A DNA stretch of 20,388 nt from positions 1 to 20,388 of the forward strand of contig CALLZZ010000209.1 in assembly GCA_937858235.1 (NCBI GenBank). The letters run 5' to 3'. Shown here in pieces: positions 1 to 6,470 of this stretch (positions are counted from its first letter, which is position 1; each line of letters opens with the position of its first letter). Both the position numbers and the translations under genes were made by a program. The notes beneath the pieces were generated by a model. That model did not search any database, was not told the DNA's origin, and saw only the letters and a program-made list of their open reading frames with translations. This stretch comes from an uncultured Clostridia bacterium. Its GTDB lineage: Bacteria > Bacillota > Clostridia > Oscillospirales > Oscillospiraceae.

Positions 1-1
1 T

Positions 2-400
2 CAGGTGGAAAAGGTTTGCGCGGTGGACATGTTCCCGGAGACGGGGCACGTTGAGACGGTTGTATCTCTCTCCCACAAAAAAGCAGATACACATATCAAC
101 ATAAATGTAGAGTTTGGTGATGAGGAAGGACAGATTCCTATTGATGAGATAGCGAGAAAAGCTGAAGAATACAGACCAAGCGAAAGAGTAACCTACAAAA
201 TGATGCAAGAGTATATAGAAAGTAAGTATAATTTCATGGTGCACACAGCCTATATTGCAGAAGTAAAAAGAGATTTGGGTTTGCCAATGTATAATGCTCC
301 AAATGCTGTAGAAGAATTAAAGAATGAGCGAAAGCATCCAACCCCTGAAAAGGTAGAGGCAATCAAAGATGCCTTAAAACATTTTGGCGTTAGCCAATAA
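2..400 (+). CDS. rlmD: 23S rRNA (uracil-C5)-methyltransferase, C-terminal part (RlmD/RumA type), 5' end cut by window
   Basis: The reading frame is open from the first bases (CAG at 2-4), so the gene starts outside the window; the GTG at 5 is internal. The first visible residues, AVDMFPETGHVETVV, match the end of the catalytic domain of RlmD-type enzymes, which methylate U1939 of 23S rRNA using S-adenosylmethionine. In E. coli-like RlmD the protein ends a few residues after HVE(T/S)VV. Here it continues for about 110 residues in a charged tail with the motif VHTAYIAEVKRDLGLPMY and ends HFGVSQ. From memory, this tail is widespread in clostridial RlmD homologues. rlmD/rumA genes are known integration targets for ICEs, which fits the conjugative genes downstream. 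A diverged copy of the tail lies at 1245-1340. Identification is firm for the family, less so for the exact nucleotide modified. Confidence 0.8.
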   Translation, partial: QVEKVCAVDMFPETGHVETVVSLSHKKADTHININVEFGDEEGQIPIDEIARKAEEYRPSERVTYKMMQEYIESKYNFMVHTAYIAEVKRDLGLPMYNAPNAVEELKNERKHPTPEKVEAIKDALKHFGVSQ

Positions 401-414
401 TTAAAATTGAATAG

Positions 415-430
415 GAAAACAAAAAGTTGT
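415..430. repeat. 16-bp direct repeat, left copy
   Basis: GAAAACAAAAAGTTGT occurs here and again, identically, at 1009-1024. A second, 12-bp repeat (TAAAATTGAATA) lies at 402-413 and 1062-1073. The bases match exactly over 16 positions and diverge on both sides. The right copy overlaps the left arm of a strong terminator, so the left copy looks like the stump of the same terminator. Confidence 0.75.
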
Positions 431-466
431 ATTATATTCTTATGGTATTATTGCTGAAAAATATTA

Positions 467-495
467 TTGGATAGTTATAAAGTAAAGATTATAAA
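467..495 (+). promoter_or_regulatory. candidate sigma-A promoter for the small membrane protein gene
   Basis: TTGGAT at 467-472 and TATAAA at 490-495 are separated by 17 bases, the ideal spacing for a housekeeping promoter. Transcription would start near 502, leaving a leader of about 100 bases that contains the 520-540 hairpin. AT-rich sequence gives many false promoters, so this is only a good candidate. Confidence 0.4.
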
Positions 496-519
496 TACTA
501 TCTCTGGATGATTGTGTAC

Positions 520-540
520 TACATTATTCTTAATAATGTA
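520..540. repeat. 9-bp inverted repeat in the leader of the 602 gene
   Basis: TACATTATT at 520-528 and AATAATGTA at 532-540 are perfect reverse complements around a 3-base centre. It could be an operator or a small RNA hairpin. It has no U-tract, so it is not a terminator. Confidence 0.5.
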
Positions 541-601
541 CATCAGTAGAAAAATGTGTCGTTAAAGTATATTGAGTTTCAACTAAGAGAGGAGGGTAAT
601 T

Positions 602-892
602 TTGGGCAATTATGTTTTGTTTAGTACTATTATGAGTATCGGCGCTACACTGCTTATAAGTATAACTCTTATAAGGAAAAAACATTATGTTAGGGCTTTG
701 GCAATATTTATATTCTTATATGTAATTGGACAGATTATGGGATATGGATTAGGAGTGGATATATTAAAAGCAGTAATTCCCTCTTCTTCACATCCAGAAA
801 GTGGGGCTGCATATCAAGTAATAACAAGCACTGTTTTTCCTTTACTTCTTGCATTTATAATTGATTATATTTATAAATTATTAAAGAAATAG
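602..892 (+). CDS. small three-helix membrane protein, function unknown
   Basis: A 96-residue protein starting at TTG 602, chosen because GGAGGG at 591-596 sits five bases upstream. Three hydrophobic segments are visible at about residues 3-24, 30-51 and 72-91, with a basic turn (IRKKHYVR) between the first two and a lysine-rich C terminus (LLKK). The loop between helices 2 and 3 is Ser/Pro-rich (IPSSSHPESG). I recognise no family. The gene has its own candidate promoter (467-495) and its own terminator (893-910), and lies between two 16-bp direct repeats, so it looks like an independent insert next to rlmD. Size and topology would allow an immunity or exclusion-type protein, but nothing in the sequence proves it. 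Confidence 0.65.
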   Translation: MGNYVLFSTIMSIGATLLISITLIRKKHYVRALAIFIFLYVIGQIMGYGLGVDILKAVIPSSSHPESGAAYQVITSTVFPLLLAFIIDYIYKLLKK

Positions 893-910
893 AAACCTGG
901 ATAGGTTTTT
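893..910 (+). terminator. short intrinsic terminator after the membrane protein gene
   Basis: AAACCT (893-898), loop GGAT, AGGTTT (903-908), continuing in T residues. It starts directly after the TAG stop. The 6-bp stem has only two G-C pairs, so it is probably weak. Confidence 0.5.
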
Positions 911-1008
911 GCAATAATATAGTTCACATTCTTTATTTTATATGTTGTGTCCTAGTTATAATCATGAGTAATTCCATAACAAGAATTTGAGGGTTTTGAA
1001 GTTATTTT

Positions 1009-1024
1009 GAAAACAAAAAGTTGT
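1009..1024. repeat. 16-bp direct repeat, right copy
   Basis: Identical to 415-430. Here it runs into the left arm of the terminator at 1015-1053. Together the two copies bracket 578 bp containing the membrane protein gene. Confidence 0.75.
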
Positions 1025-1054
1025 TTGCTCTTATTTAGAGTAGGCAACTTTTTT
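1015..1054 (+). terminator. strong intrinsic terminator, possibly the original rlmD terminator
   Basis: The arms at 1015-1030 and 1038-1053 pair over 16 positions, allowing G-U wobbles, around a 7-base loop (TTATTTA). The descending arm ends in a run of T. If 431-1024 were removed, this hairpin would begin 20 bases after the rlmD stop codon, the normal place for that gene's terminator. Confidence 0.7.
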
Positions 1055-1083
1055 ATATAGATAAAATTGAATAATGCCATTTT

Positions 1084-1120
1084 AAAAGGAGTTAGTTTAT
1101 ATAACTAGCTCTTTTTTGTG
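1084..1120 (+). terminator. leader hairpin ahead of the parA remnant
   Basis: AAAAGGAGTTAGTT (1084-1097) pairs with AACTAGCTCTTTTT (1103-1116) with two G-U wobbles and a 5-base loop, followed by T and G. It sits 14 bases before the AAAGGAGG of the parA remnant. The intact parA has a comparable hairpin in the same place (11412-11455), so this looks like an inherited leader or attenuator rather than a chance structure. Confidence 0.55.
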
Positions 1121-1130
1121 CTCAAAATTG

Positions 1131-1244
1131 AAAGGAGGAAAAGAATTGAACGCAAAAATCATTGCCATAGCCAACCAAAAAGGTGGTGCTGGCAAAACAA
1201 CTACCTGTGCTAATTTAGGCATAGGTTTAGATATGGAAAATAAA
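1131..1244 (+). repeat. 114-bp direct repeat of the parA ribosome binding site and first 33 codons, left copy
   Basis: Aligns without gaps to 11461-11574, with 15 mismatches in 114 positions by my count. Most mismatches are at third codon positions. The two copies flank the whole pilus locus. Confidence 0.8.
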
Positions 1245-1343
1245 GAAGTAAAAAGAGACTTGAGATTGCCAATGTATGATGCTCTCAATACTGTAGAAGA
1301 ACTAAAACAAGAATGGAAACACCCAACGCCCAAAAAGGTGTAA
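1146..1343 (+). pseudogene. chimeric remnant: head of parA fused in frame to the rlmD tail
   Basis: A 65-codon frame begins at TTG 1146 behind AAAGGAGG (1131-1138), exactly as in intact parA. Residues 1-33 match the ParA head (29 of 33 identical), including the deviant Walker A KGGAGKTT. From GAA at 1245 the frame continues as a copy of the RlmD C-terminal tail (EVKRDLRLPMYDALNTVEEL), ending at a TAA right after HPTPKKV. The rlmD part matches 260-355 at 76 of 96 bases, so it is an old paralogous copy, not a recent duplicate. No ParA function is possible without Walker A', Walker B and the rest of the fold. It is best explained as the scar of an earlier, deleted element that had used the same target gene. 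The frame being open across the join may be chance or may mean a small protein is made. Confidence 0.75.
1245..1340 (+). repeat. diverged copy of the rlmD 3' tail (second copy of 260-355)
   Basis: Ungapped alignment to 260-355 with 20 differences in 96 bases, keeping the same reading frame. Such a displaced 3' end is what an ICE leaves at its right junction when it integrates in the 3' part of a gene and brings a replacement end. No exact att core can be fixed from this sequence alone. Confidence 0.75.
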
Positions 1344-1355
1344 AAGTATAAAATT

Positions 1356-1374
1356 ATACCACTTTGGTATTTTT
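1356..1374 (+). terminator. small intrinsic terminator after the chimeric remnant
   Basis: ATACCA (1356-1361), loop CTT, TGGTAT (1365-1370), then TTTT. It separates the junction zone from the pilus operon, so the pilus operon should have its own promoter in 1375-1412, but I see no convincing -35/-10 pair there. Confidence 0.5.
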
Positions 1375-1432
1375 ATTTTACAATAAATAGGGAGCTTTGA
1401 TTTTATCACAACGAAAGGAGGCTTAGAGTAGT

Positions 1433-2146
1433 TTGAAGATACTAAAAAACCGGATATTTCTAAGCGCCCTCTGTATTATTGTTGCAACAGCTATATCCTT
1501 TGGGCTTTTACCAAAGTTTTATGAGGATAAAAGTGCAACGATTATGGTACTTAGGGCATCAGAAGAGATTCCAATGGGAACGGAGATTAAAGATAATCAC
1601 CTTACCATTGTGGAAGTGGGAAACTATGGTCTACCTGAAGGTGTTATCAACGATAAAGATACCGTTTTGGGCAAGGTTGCACAGACCAATATCATCAAGG
1701 GAGATTATTTCTTTCCACAAAAACTGGGAGGATTTCTTGTAAATGAGTTGTTAGACCGCATCACTAAGAATAACCAGCGCCTTGTTACCATTAGCGTTCC
1801 AAGTATTGCGGCAGGACTTTCCTCACACCTCCAAAACGGAGACATAGTAACTGTGGCAGTATTTTTAGAACAGGCATCAGATGGTCAGCATTCTTCTCCA
1901 CAAATTATCATCTATCCCGAACTAAAAGGGCTGGAGGTTTACAGTGTAGAGAATGCAAGAACGCAAGATACCGCAGAAATGCGAGAACAGCAAAAAAACG
2001 GTCAATCACCTAATGGTGATACTGTTCCTAAAGCTGTTACGCTAATCGTTACCGAGGCACAGGCTGAAAAGCTTATCCAAGCCGAATATACAGGCAAGCT
2101 ACACATAATTTTTGAGAAACGAGGTGTTATGAACTATGAGCAATAA
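1433..2146 (+). CDS. cpaB: Tad pilus assembly protein CpaB/RcpC (SAF domain)
   Basis: A 237-residue protein starting at TTG 1433, with AAAGGAGG at 1414-1421. One N-terminal membrane helix is visible (about residues 7-27), followed by a SAF-type domain at about 36-97 (VLRASEEIPMGTEIKDNHL ... LGKVAQTNIIKGDYF), the signature of CpaB/RcpC. A second conserved stretch starts near residue 117 (LVTISVPSIAAGLSSHLQNG). In Gram-negative Tad systems CpaB works with the outer-membrane secretin. In monoderms, where no secretin exists (and none is encoded here), it is thought to act as an anchored periplasm-like or wall-facing assembly factor. It is the first gene of the pilus operon and overlaps the next gene by 11 bases, which suggests translational coupling. 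Confidence 0.82.
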   Translation: MKILKNRIFLSALCIIVATAISFGLLPKFYEDKSATIMVLRASEEIPMGTEIKDNHLTIVEVGNYGLPEGVINDKDTVLGKVAQTNIIKGDYFFPQKLGGFLVNELLDRITKNNQRLVTISVPSIAAGLSSHLQNGDIVTVAVFLEQASDGQHSSPQIIIYPELKGLEVYSVENARTQDTAEMREQQKNGQSPNGDTVPKAVTLIVTEAQAEKLIQAEYTGKLHIIFEKRGVMNYEQ

Positions 2147-2873
2147 AATCTATGCCGTTTGGGGTGGCAATAACAGCGGTAAAACAACCTTTGCAGTCAA
2201 TCTTGCTTGCGCTCTTTCTAAGCGTGATGTGTTGGTGGGGCTCATTTCTACTAACCTTATCTACGGAGACCTACAAGTCTTTTTTGGTCAGAGTGTTCCT
2301 GAAGAAAAGGGGCTTTTTCAAGCATTGAACGATGATAACCCCAACATTGGAGATAAATTTGTTGACTATGAACAAAGCAAAAACCTATTTTTCCTATCAT
2401 TGCCCACGAATTATACAGGGCTTCTTTGTGATACCGTAGACATTCAGGAAGTAGAAAGGATGATCAATGCTGCATCTTTGGTATTTGATATTCTTATTGT
2501 GGATGGAGCAGCAGATATGACTAATCCCATATCTGGTGTTGGCCTTTGGATGGCAGATAAGGTATTTACCCTGCATAAGCCATCTATAGCAGCACAAATG
2601 TGGCAAAAGGGTGTTTCAGACTTTGTAAAGGGACTTCATATTGCAGAGAAACAAACCCATATACTGCAGACCCCTAACGGTGAATTTGACGACAAGACCT
2701 ATAAGAGCATGATGGAACTTTCCTTTGACTATGAGCTACCCTATGTAAAGCAGGCAAGTGAATTAGAAAATGCGGGAACTCCACTGTGTTTATTCCATGA
2801 TCGACATTGCAGACGCTATAGCAAGGTACTGGAGAAAATTGCAGATGAAATCTACAGAGGTATAGAGTCATGA
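2136..2873 (+). CDS. TadZ/CpaE-like pilus localisation ATPase (ParA/MinD superfamily)
   Basis: A 245-residue protein whose start (ATG 2136) lies inside cpaB. It has a P-loop GGNNSGKTT at residues 10-18, then FAVNLACALSKR as in ParA/MinD proteins, and a Walker B-like FDILIVDG near residues 117-124. The position between cpaB and cpaF is the usual place of cpaE/tadZ, whose product positions the Tad machine in the cell. The signature lysine of the deviant Walker A (KGGxGKT) is missing: the segment is WGGNNSGKT. In other TadZ proteins the nucleotide-binding motif is also often degenerate. It lacks an obvious receiver-like N-terminal domain, starting almost directly with the P-loop. The stop overlaps the next start as ATGA. 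Confidence 0.72.
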   Translation: MSNKIYAVWGGNNSGKTTFAVNLACALSKRDVLVGLISTNLIYGDLQVFFGQSVPEEKGLFQALNDDNPNIGDKFVDYEQSKNLFFLSLPTNYTGLLCDTVDIQEVERMINAASLVFDILIVDGAADMTNPISGVGLWMADKVFTLHKPSIAAQMWQKGVSDFVKGLHIAEKQTHILQTPNGEFDDKTYKSMMELSFDYELPYVKQASELENAGTPLCLFHDRHCRRYSKVLEKIADEIYRGIES

Positions 2874-4258
2874 ACAACAGATTTTCCGTTAATGACCTGA
2901 TTTACCGAGCTAATAAGCGGCGTTCTGACAGTGGGGAAAGTATAAAGGCTCAGGATTACGGAGAAATTCTCGATAAGCTTCAGCGAATCATCGCCAAGAA
3001 CCATTCAGCAGAGCTTGCTCAAGTATTGTATTCTGAAGAAGCCGAGGAAAAACTTAAAGACCTTATTATGCGCTACTTAAATAGTGAGCAGTTGGTGGCT
3101 AAAAACCTTAACAATATCTCCGAACTGGTAGATGCAGTGTATTATGATATGGCAGGTATGGGGCTGTTATCTCCTTATCTTAAGGACGGTGACGTAGAAG
3201 AAATAAACATCAATGGCTTTAGTGGAATTTGGGTGCTATACAAAGATAAAAAGGTGAGGTTAAATGAAATCTTCACCAATTCTGAAGCCTGCTCCAACAT
3301 CGTAAGAAAGATGAGCCGATTCGGGAATGTTATTCTGGATGGCTCAAAACCTATTGGAAATAGCTTTATTGCACGAGGTGTTAGAATGTCAGGAGCTATC
3401 ACACCTTGTGTTGACCAAGATGCAGGAGCTATTGCCTCCATCCGAAAGCAAAAACCCTCCTATATCACACGGGAAAACCTGATTGAATGGGATACAGCTA
3501 CAGCGGAGGAATTGGACTTTCTCACCCTTTGCATTAACAATGGCGTATCAGTAGCCATTGCAGGAGCCACCGGCAGCGGAAAAACTGCCGATATGGGATA
3601 CATTCTAAGCTGTGTATCTTTGGATAAGCGCATAGTCACCATAGAAGACACCCGGGAGCTATCATTGGCGCAGTTTGATGAAAATGGTGTGATGATAAAC
3701 GATGTAATTCACCTTTTGACCAAGGAGGAACCTAATCCAATCACCATGTTGGATTTATTAAAGCTTTCATTAAGACTTCACCCACAAATCCTTATACCGG
3801 CTGAGATGCGAGGTAAAGAAGCCCTCACGGTGCAGGAAGCTGGACGAACAGGTCACACCATCGTCAGCACTCTCCATGCTAATAGTGCAAGGACGGCTTA
3901 TGATAGAATCCTTACCATGTGCTTAGAGGCTGGGACTTCTTTGTCAGAGGAAAGACTTCTAAAGAATATTGTAGAAGCCTTTCCGATTATGCTCTTTAAA
4001 ATGCAATTACCTGATAAGTCAAGAAAGTATATGGAAATCTTTGAAGCCAAAGGGGTACAAAATGGTGAAGTTATCGGCAACACCCTTTTTAAATACGTAG
4101 TTGATCATTATGAACGAGATGAGTCCGGGAAGATTACAAAGGTTGTGGGAAGCCATAAGCGTTTAGGTTGCATTTCCTCTACTCTTGCAGAAAAGCTGCT
4201 AATTGGCGGTGTTCCTAAAAAGGAGATCCAACGCTTTGCGGAAGGAGGAGCTCTATGA
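2870..4258 (+). CDS. cpaF: Tad pilus ATPase CpaF/TadA (VirB11/GspE family)
   Basis: A 462-residue secretion ATPase. The Walker A motif GATGSGKT is at residues 232-239, the Walker B region LHPQILIPAEMRG at about 303-315, and the His-box-like segment GRTGHTIVSTLHAN at 325-338, the order expected for the CpaF/TadA branch. The N-terminal domain has the usual segment PYLKDGDVEEININGFSGIW. TadA hexamers power both extension and retraction of Flp pili at the inner face of the membrane. The gene is coupled to its neighbours by 4-base ATGA overlaps on both sides and is followed directly by tadB and tadC, its membrane partners. Length is normal for the family. VirB11 proteins of conjugation are related, but the tad neighbours decide the assignment. 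Confidence 0.9.
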   Translation: MNNRFSVNDLIYRANKRRSDSGESIKAQDYGEILDKLQRIIAKNHSAELAQVLYSEEAEEKLKDLIMRYLNSEQLVAKNLNNISELVDAVYYDMAGMGLLSPYLKDGDVEEININGFSGIWVLYKDKKVRLNEIFTNSEACSNIVRKMSRFGNVILDGSKPIGNSFIARGVRMSGAITPCVDQDAGAIASIRKQKPSYITRENLIEWDTATAEELDFLTLCINNGVSVAIAGATGSGKTADMGYILSCVSLDKRIVTIEDTRELSLAQFDENGVMINDVIHLLTKEEPNPITMLDLLKLSLRLHPQILIPAEMRGKEALTVQEAGRTGHTIVSTLHANSARTAYDRILTMCLEAGTSLSEERLLKNIVEAFPIMLFKMQLPDKSRKYMEIFEAKGVQNGEVIGNTLFKYVVDHYERDESGKITKVVGSHKRLGCISSTLAEKLLIGGVPKKEIQRFAEGGAL

Positions 4259-5169
4259 ATCCAATTTATCTATCCCATGCTCTTGTTTTTGCATTTATCA
4301 GCTTTGCAATGTTCCTACTGCTAAAATTAAACCCCTTTATCATAGAACAAGATCCCCTGAAAAAACGCCGCCTATATTTAACAGGAACAAATCTGAAAAT
4401 TACCGAGAAAATCGCTATCAGGTTTGAAACATTATTCCGGCAGACACGATGCACACACAAGAAATTCCTTGTAATGGTATTTGTATCAGTGGTAGGCGGC
4501 TTTATGGCCGGATTTATGCTGTTTGGCAATACCGAGCTGGCAGCGGTCATGGCAGGATGTATGCTTCCTGCTCCATACTTTTACCTAACTGTAAAAAGCT
4601 CTGGAGCAGCAAGGGAGCAAATCGAGGGATTAGAAAATACCATGTCCATTATTACCAATGCCTATGCTGGAAATGACGATATTATTAAAGCTGTGGAAAC
4701 CTATGTAGAGGAAAAGAATAGATATATTCCAGCTCATTTAAGAACACCCACTCCTTTTGATGAGTTTGTGTCTGAAATCAGACTCATCAATCCTAGTGTG
4801 GAGCATGGTCTATACCGTCTATCCGCAAAAGTTAAAAACCGCTATTTTACCGAGTGGGTAAAAACCCTTATCCTCTGTTACCATGACAGAAGACTAAAGT
4901 TCGCTTTGTTTCCTATCATTAAGGCTATGAATGATGCAAAATCCATGCAAATTGAGAGTGACAGCATGATGGTGAGAGTATGGAGGGACTATCTTATGAC
5001 AGCAGGTCTGATGTTTTCTATAATTCCTATGATGAGATTTTCTAATGCAGAATGGTTTTTTATCCTTACAAAAACATCCATCGGTAAATTTTTAATTATT
5101 CTCATGTTGCTGACTGCCCTTGGCACAGCCTTTTATGTAATGAAGGCTACAAAACCATCAAACAGATAA
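4255..5169 (+). CDS. tadB: Tad pilus platform membrane protein TadB
   Basis: A 304-residue membrane protein, with helices predicted by eye at about residues 4-24, 71-91, 94-112, 246-262 and 276-296 and a cytoplasmic stretch between about 115 and 245. This is the layout of TadB/T2SSF-type platform proteins, which form the inner-membrane base through which the pilin is assembled. It starts at an ATG overlapping the cpaF stop by four bases and is followed by tadC after a 12-base gap. The sequence similarity I can judge is modest. Assignment leans on topology and on its place between cpaF and tadC. Confidence 0.78.
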   Translation: MNPIYLSHALVFAFISFAMFLLLKLNPFIIEQDPLKKRRLYLTGTNLKITEKIAIRFETLFRQTRCTHKKFLVMVFVSVVGGFMAGFMLFGNTELAAVMAGCMLPAPYFYLTVKSSGAAREQIEGLENTMSIITNAYAGNDDIIKAVETYVEEKNRYIPAHLRTPTPFDEFVSEIRLINPSVEHGLYRLSAKVKNRYFTEWVKTLILCYHDRRLKFALFPIIKAMNDAKSMQIESDSMMVRVWRDYLMTAGLMFSIIPMMRFSNAEWFFILTKTSIGKFLIILMLLTALGTAFYVMKATKPSNR

Positions 5170-5181
5170 GGAGGTTTTCCG

Positions 5182-6087
5182 TTGTTTTATCAAGTTATTA
5201 TATTTGTCCTGCTGACTGCGGCAGGATTTTTAATTTGCAGGCAACTTCTTAAAGTCCCAAAGATGAGTATGAAAAAGAACATCAAGCATCTGCAGGATAA
5301 AAAAGAAAAAACAGGGAGTCGATTGCTAAACCGATTTGTAATGCCCCTTGTAAAGCCCGTCTCCTGGCTAATTCCCCTTGACCCTGTAAAGGAAGCAAGG
5401 ATGGCATCTACACTCCATCGCGGAGGATTAGAGCTTACCCCAAAGGAGTATTATGCAAGGGCTATTATATGCGCCATTTTTACACTGCCTCTTGCTCTAC
5501 TATTGTTTGCAATCGGTGCTACCAATCTTATACCTATTGTGCTCACCTTTTCTATAGTGGTATATTTCCACTTTATGACCGACCTTAAAGACAAGATGAA
5601 AGAAAAAAAGATGCGCATTGAAATGGAGCTTCCAGGCTTTGTTCGCTCCATACTATATAAGCTGGACGACATCAAAGCTGACAGTAAAAAAGCCGTCGTA
5701 CAGGTGGATTTAATTCAGATATTTGAGGATTACCTTAAGGTAGCCAGCGATGTATTCTACTATGATGTTTCAGTTTTAGTAATGGAGATGAAAGCAAAAG
5801 ATATTGAAACCGCCCTTAGAAACTTCAATGAACGCATCGGCCTTGCAGAAGTATCCTTTCTGGTGAATGCCCTTATAGGACTTCACCGGGGAGAGCATCA
5901 AGGGGAGGCACTGGCGTATCTTGCAAGAGATATGGACATTAAAGCTAAAGAAGCTTTAAAGAAAAAACTAAATAAGCTGCCCCGCAGGATTAAGATTGCA
6001 TCCATACCCCTTGTGGCTGTAACTCTTGCAAGCCTGCTCTATGTCATAGGCTCCCACCTTATAAAGTCAATGGGGGGCCTTTTTTAA
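5182..6087 (+). CDS. tadC: Tad pilus platform membrane protein TadC
   Basis: A 301-residue protein starting at TTG 5182, chosen because TAAGGAGG (5167-5174) lies seven bases upstream. Hydrophobic helices lie at about residues 3-19, 94-112, 115-132 and 272-291. The cytoplasmic part contains MELPGFVRSI (about 148-157), the start of the T2SSF/TadC domain, and a later LVNALIGLHRGEHQGEALAY segment similar to that of platform proteins. Together with TadB it would form the inner-membrane platform for Flp pilus assembly. It is the last gene of the tightly coupled block. A short gap with a hairpin (6091-6111) separates it from the pilin genes. Confidence 0.78.
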   Translation: MFYQVIIFVLLTAAGFLICRQLLKVPKMSMKKNIKHLQDKKEKTGSRLLNRFVMPLVKPVSWLIPLDPVKEARMASTLHRGGLELTPKEYYARAIICAIFTLPLALLLFAIGATNLIPIVLTFSIVVYFHFMTDLKDKMKEKKMRIEMELPGFVRSILYKLDDIKADSKKAVVQVDLIQIFEDYLKVASDVFYYDVSVLVMEMKAKDIETALRNFNERIGLAEVSFLVNALIGLHRGEHQGEALAYLARDMDIKAKEALKKKLNKLPRRIKIASIPLVAVTLASLLYVIGSHLIKSMGGLF

Positions 6088-6090
6088 TGT

Positions 6091-6111
6091 GAAAATGGGG
6101 AGACCCTTTTC
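6091..6111 (+). promoter_or_regulatory. hairpin ahead of the pilin genes
   Basis: GAAAA and GGG pair with CCC and TTTTC around AGA, with a bulge. It lies between tadC and the first pilin. It may stabilise a processed pilin mRNA or reduce read-through. It is weak as a terminator because no long U-tract follows. Confidence 0.3.
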
Positions 6112-6192
6112 AAAATAAATTTTCAGGAGGTATTAACCATGCAAAACAAAACAACCGCAATCCAAATTACCGAGGGAAGGAGAGAAAATTCT

Positions 6193-6390
6193 ATGAAGAA
6201 AAGAATGGCAAATGCTCTTTTAAAGGCAAGAAGTATTTTAACAAGTAAATCTGGTGACCAGATGACTGGTTGGCTCATTGTGGTACTAATTGTCGTAGTT
6301 GTGGGAGCTGTGTTTATGACACTGTATCAGGACTCCATCTCTACTATCTGGAACAGTATTGTTACCAAGATTACCAGTCTCTTGAACTAA
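6193..6390 (+). CDS. Flp-type major pilin, copy 1
   Basis: A 65-residue prepilin when started at ATG 6193 (AAGGAGA at 6177-6183). An in-frame ATG at 6139 with GGAGGT (6125-6130) would add 18 polar residues. I prefer 6193 because the leader then matches that of the second pilin. It has a basic leader, a Gly-Asp junction (SKSGDQMTGW) that fits a class III prepilin cleavage site, and one hydrophobic helix (about residues 27-45). After cleavage by the TadV peptidase it would be the pilus subunit. The glutamate normally found at position 5 of mature Flp/type IV pilins is absent (mature start DQMTG). The helix is nearly identical to that of the next gene. Confidence 0.78.
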   Translation: MKKRMANALLKARSILTSKSGDQMTGWLIVVLIVVVVGAVFMTLYQDSISTIWNSIVTKITSLLN

Positions 6391-6413
6391 TTTTAGCCAA
6401 AAGGTAGTGGCAT

Positions 6414-6433
6414 AAGGGGGAAATTCCCCTTTT
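6414..6433 (+). terminator. hairpin with U-tract between the two pilin genes
   Basis: AAGGGG (6414-6419) pairs with CCCCTT (6426-6431), followed by TT. It could act as a partial terminator or a 3' stabiliser that makes the first pilin transcript more abundant than the downstream genes. Confidence 0.45.
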
Positions 6434-6470
6434 CTAAACTAAAATCTAAAAATAAACGGAGGTATTTTCT

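Larger units (their letters stand above)
401..601. other. AT-rich intergenic stretch after rlmD
   Basis: No open frame with a ribosome binding site is seen here. It holds the left copy of the 16-bp direct repeat (415-430), a candidate promoter (467-495), and a 9-bp inverted repeat (520-540). No complete terminator is seen right after the rlmD stop codon; only a half-stem resembling the one at 1015-1030 is present (421-430). Confidence 0.6.
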
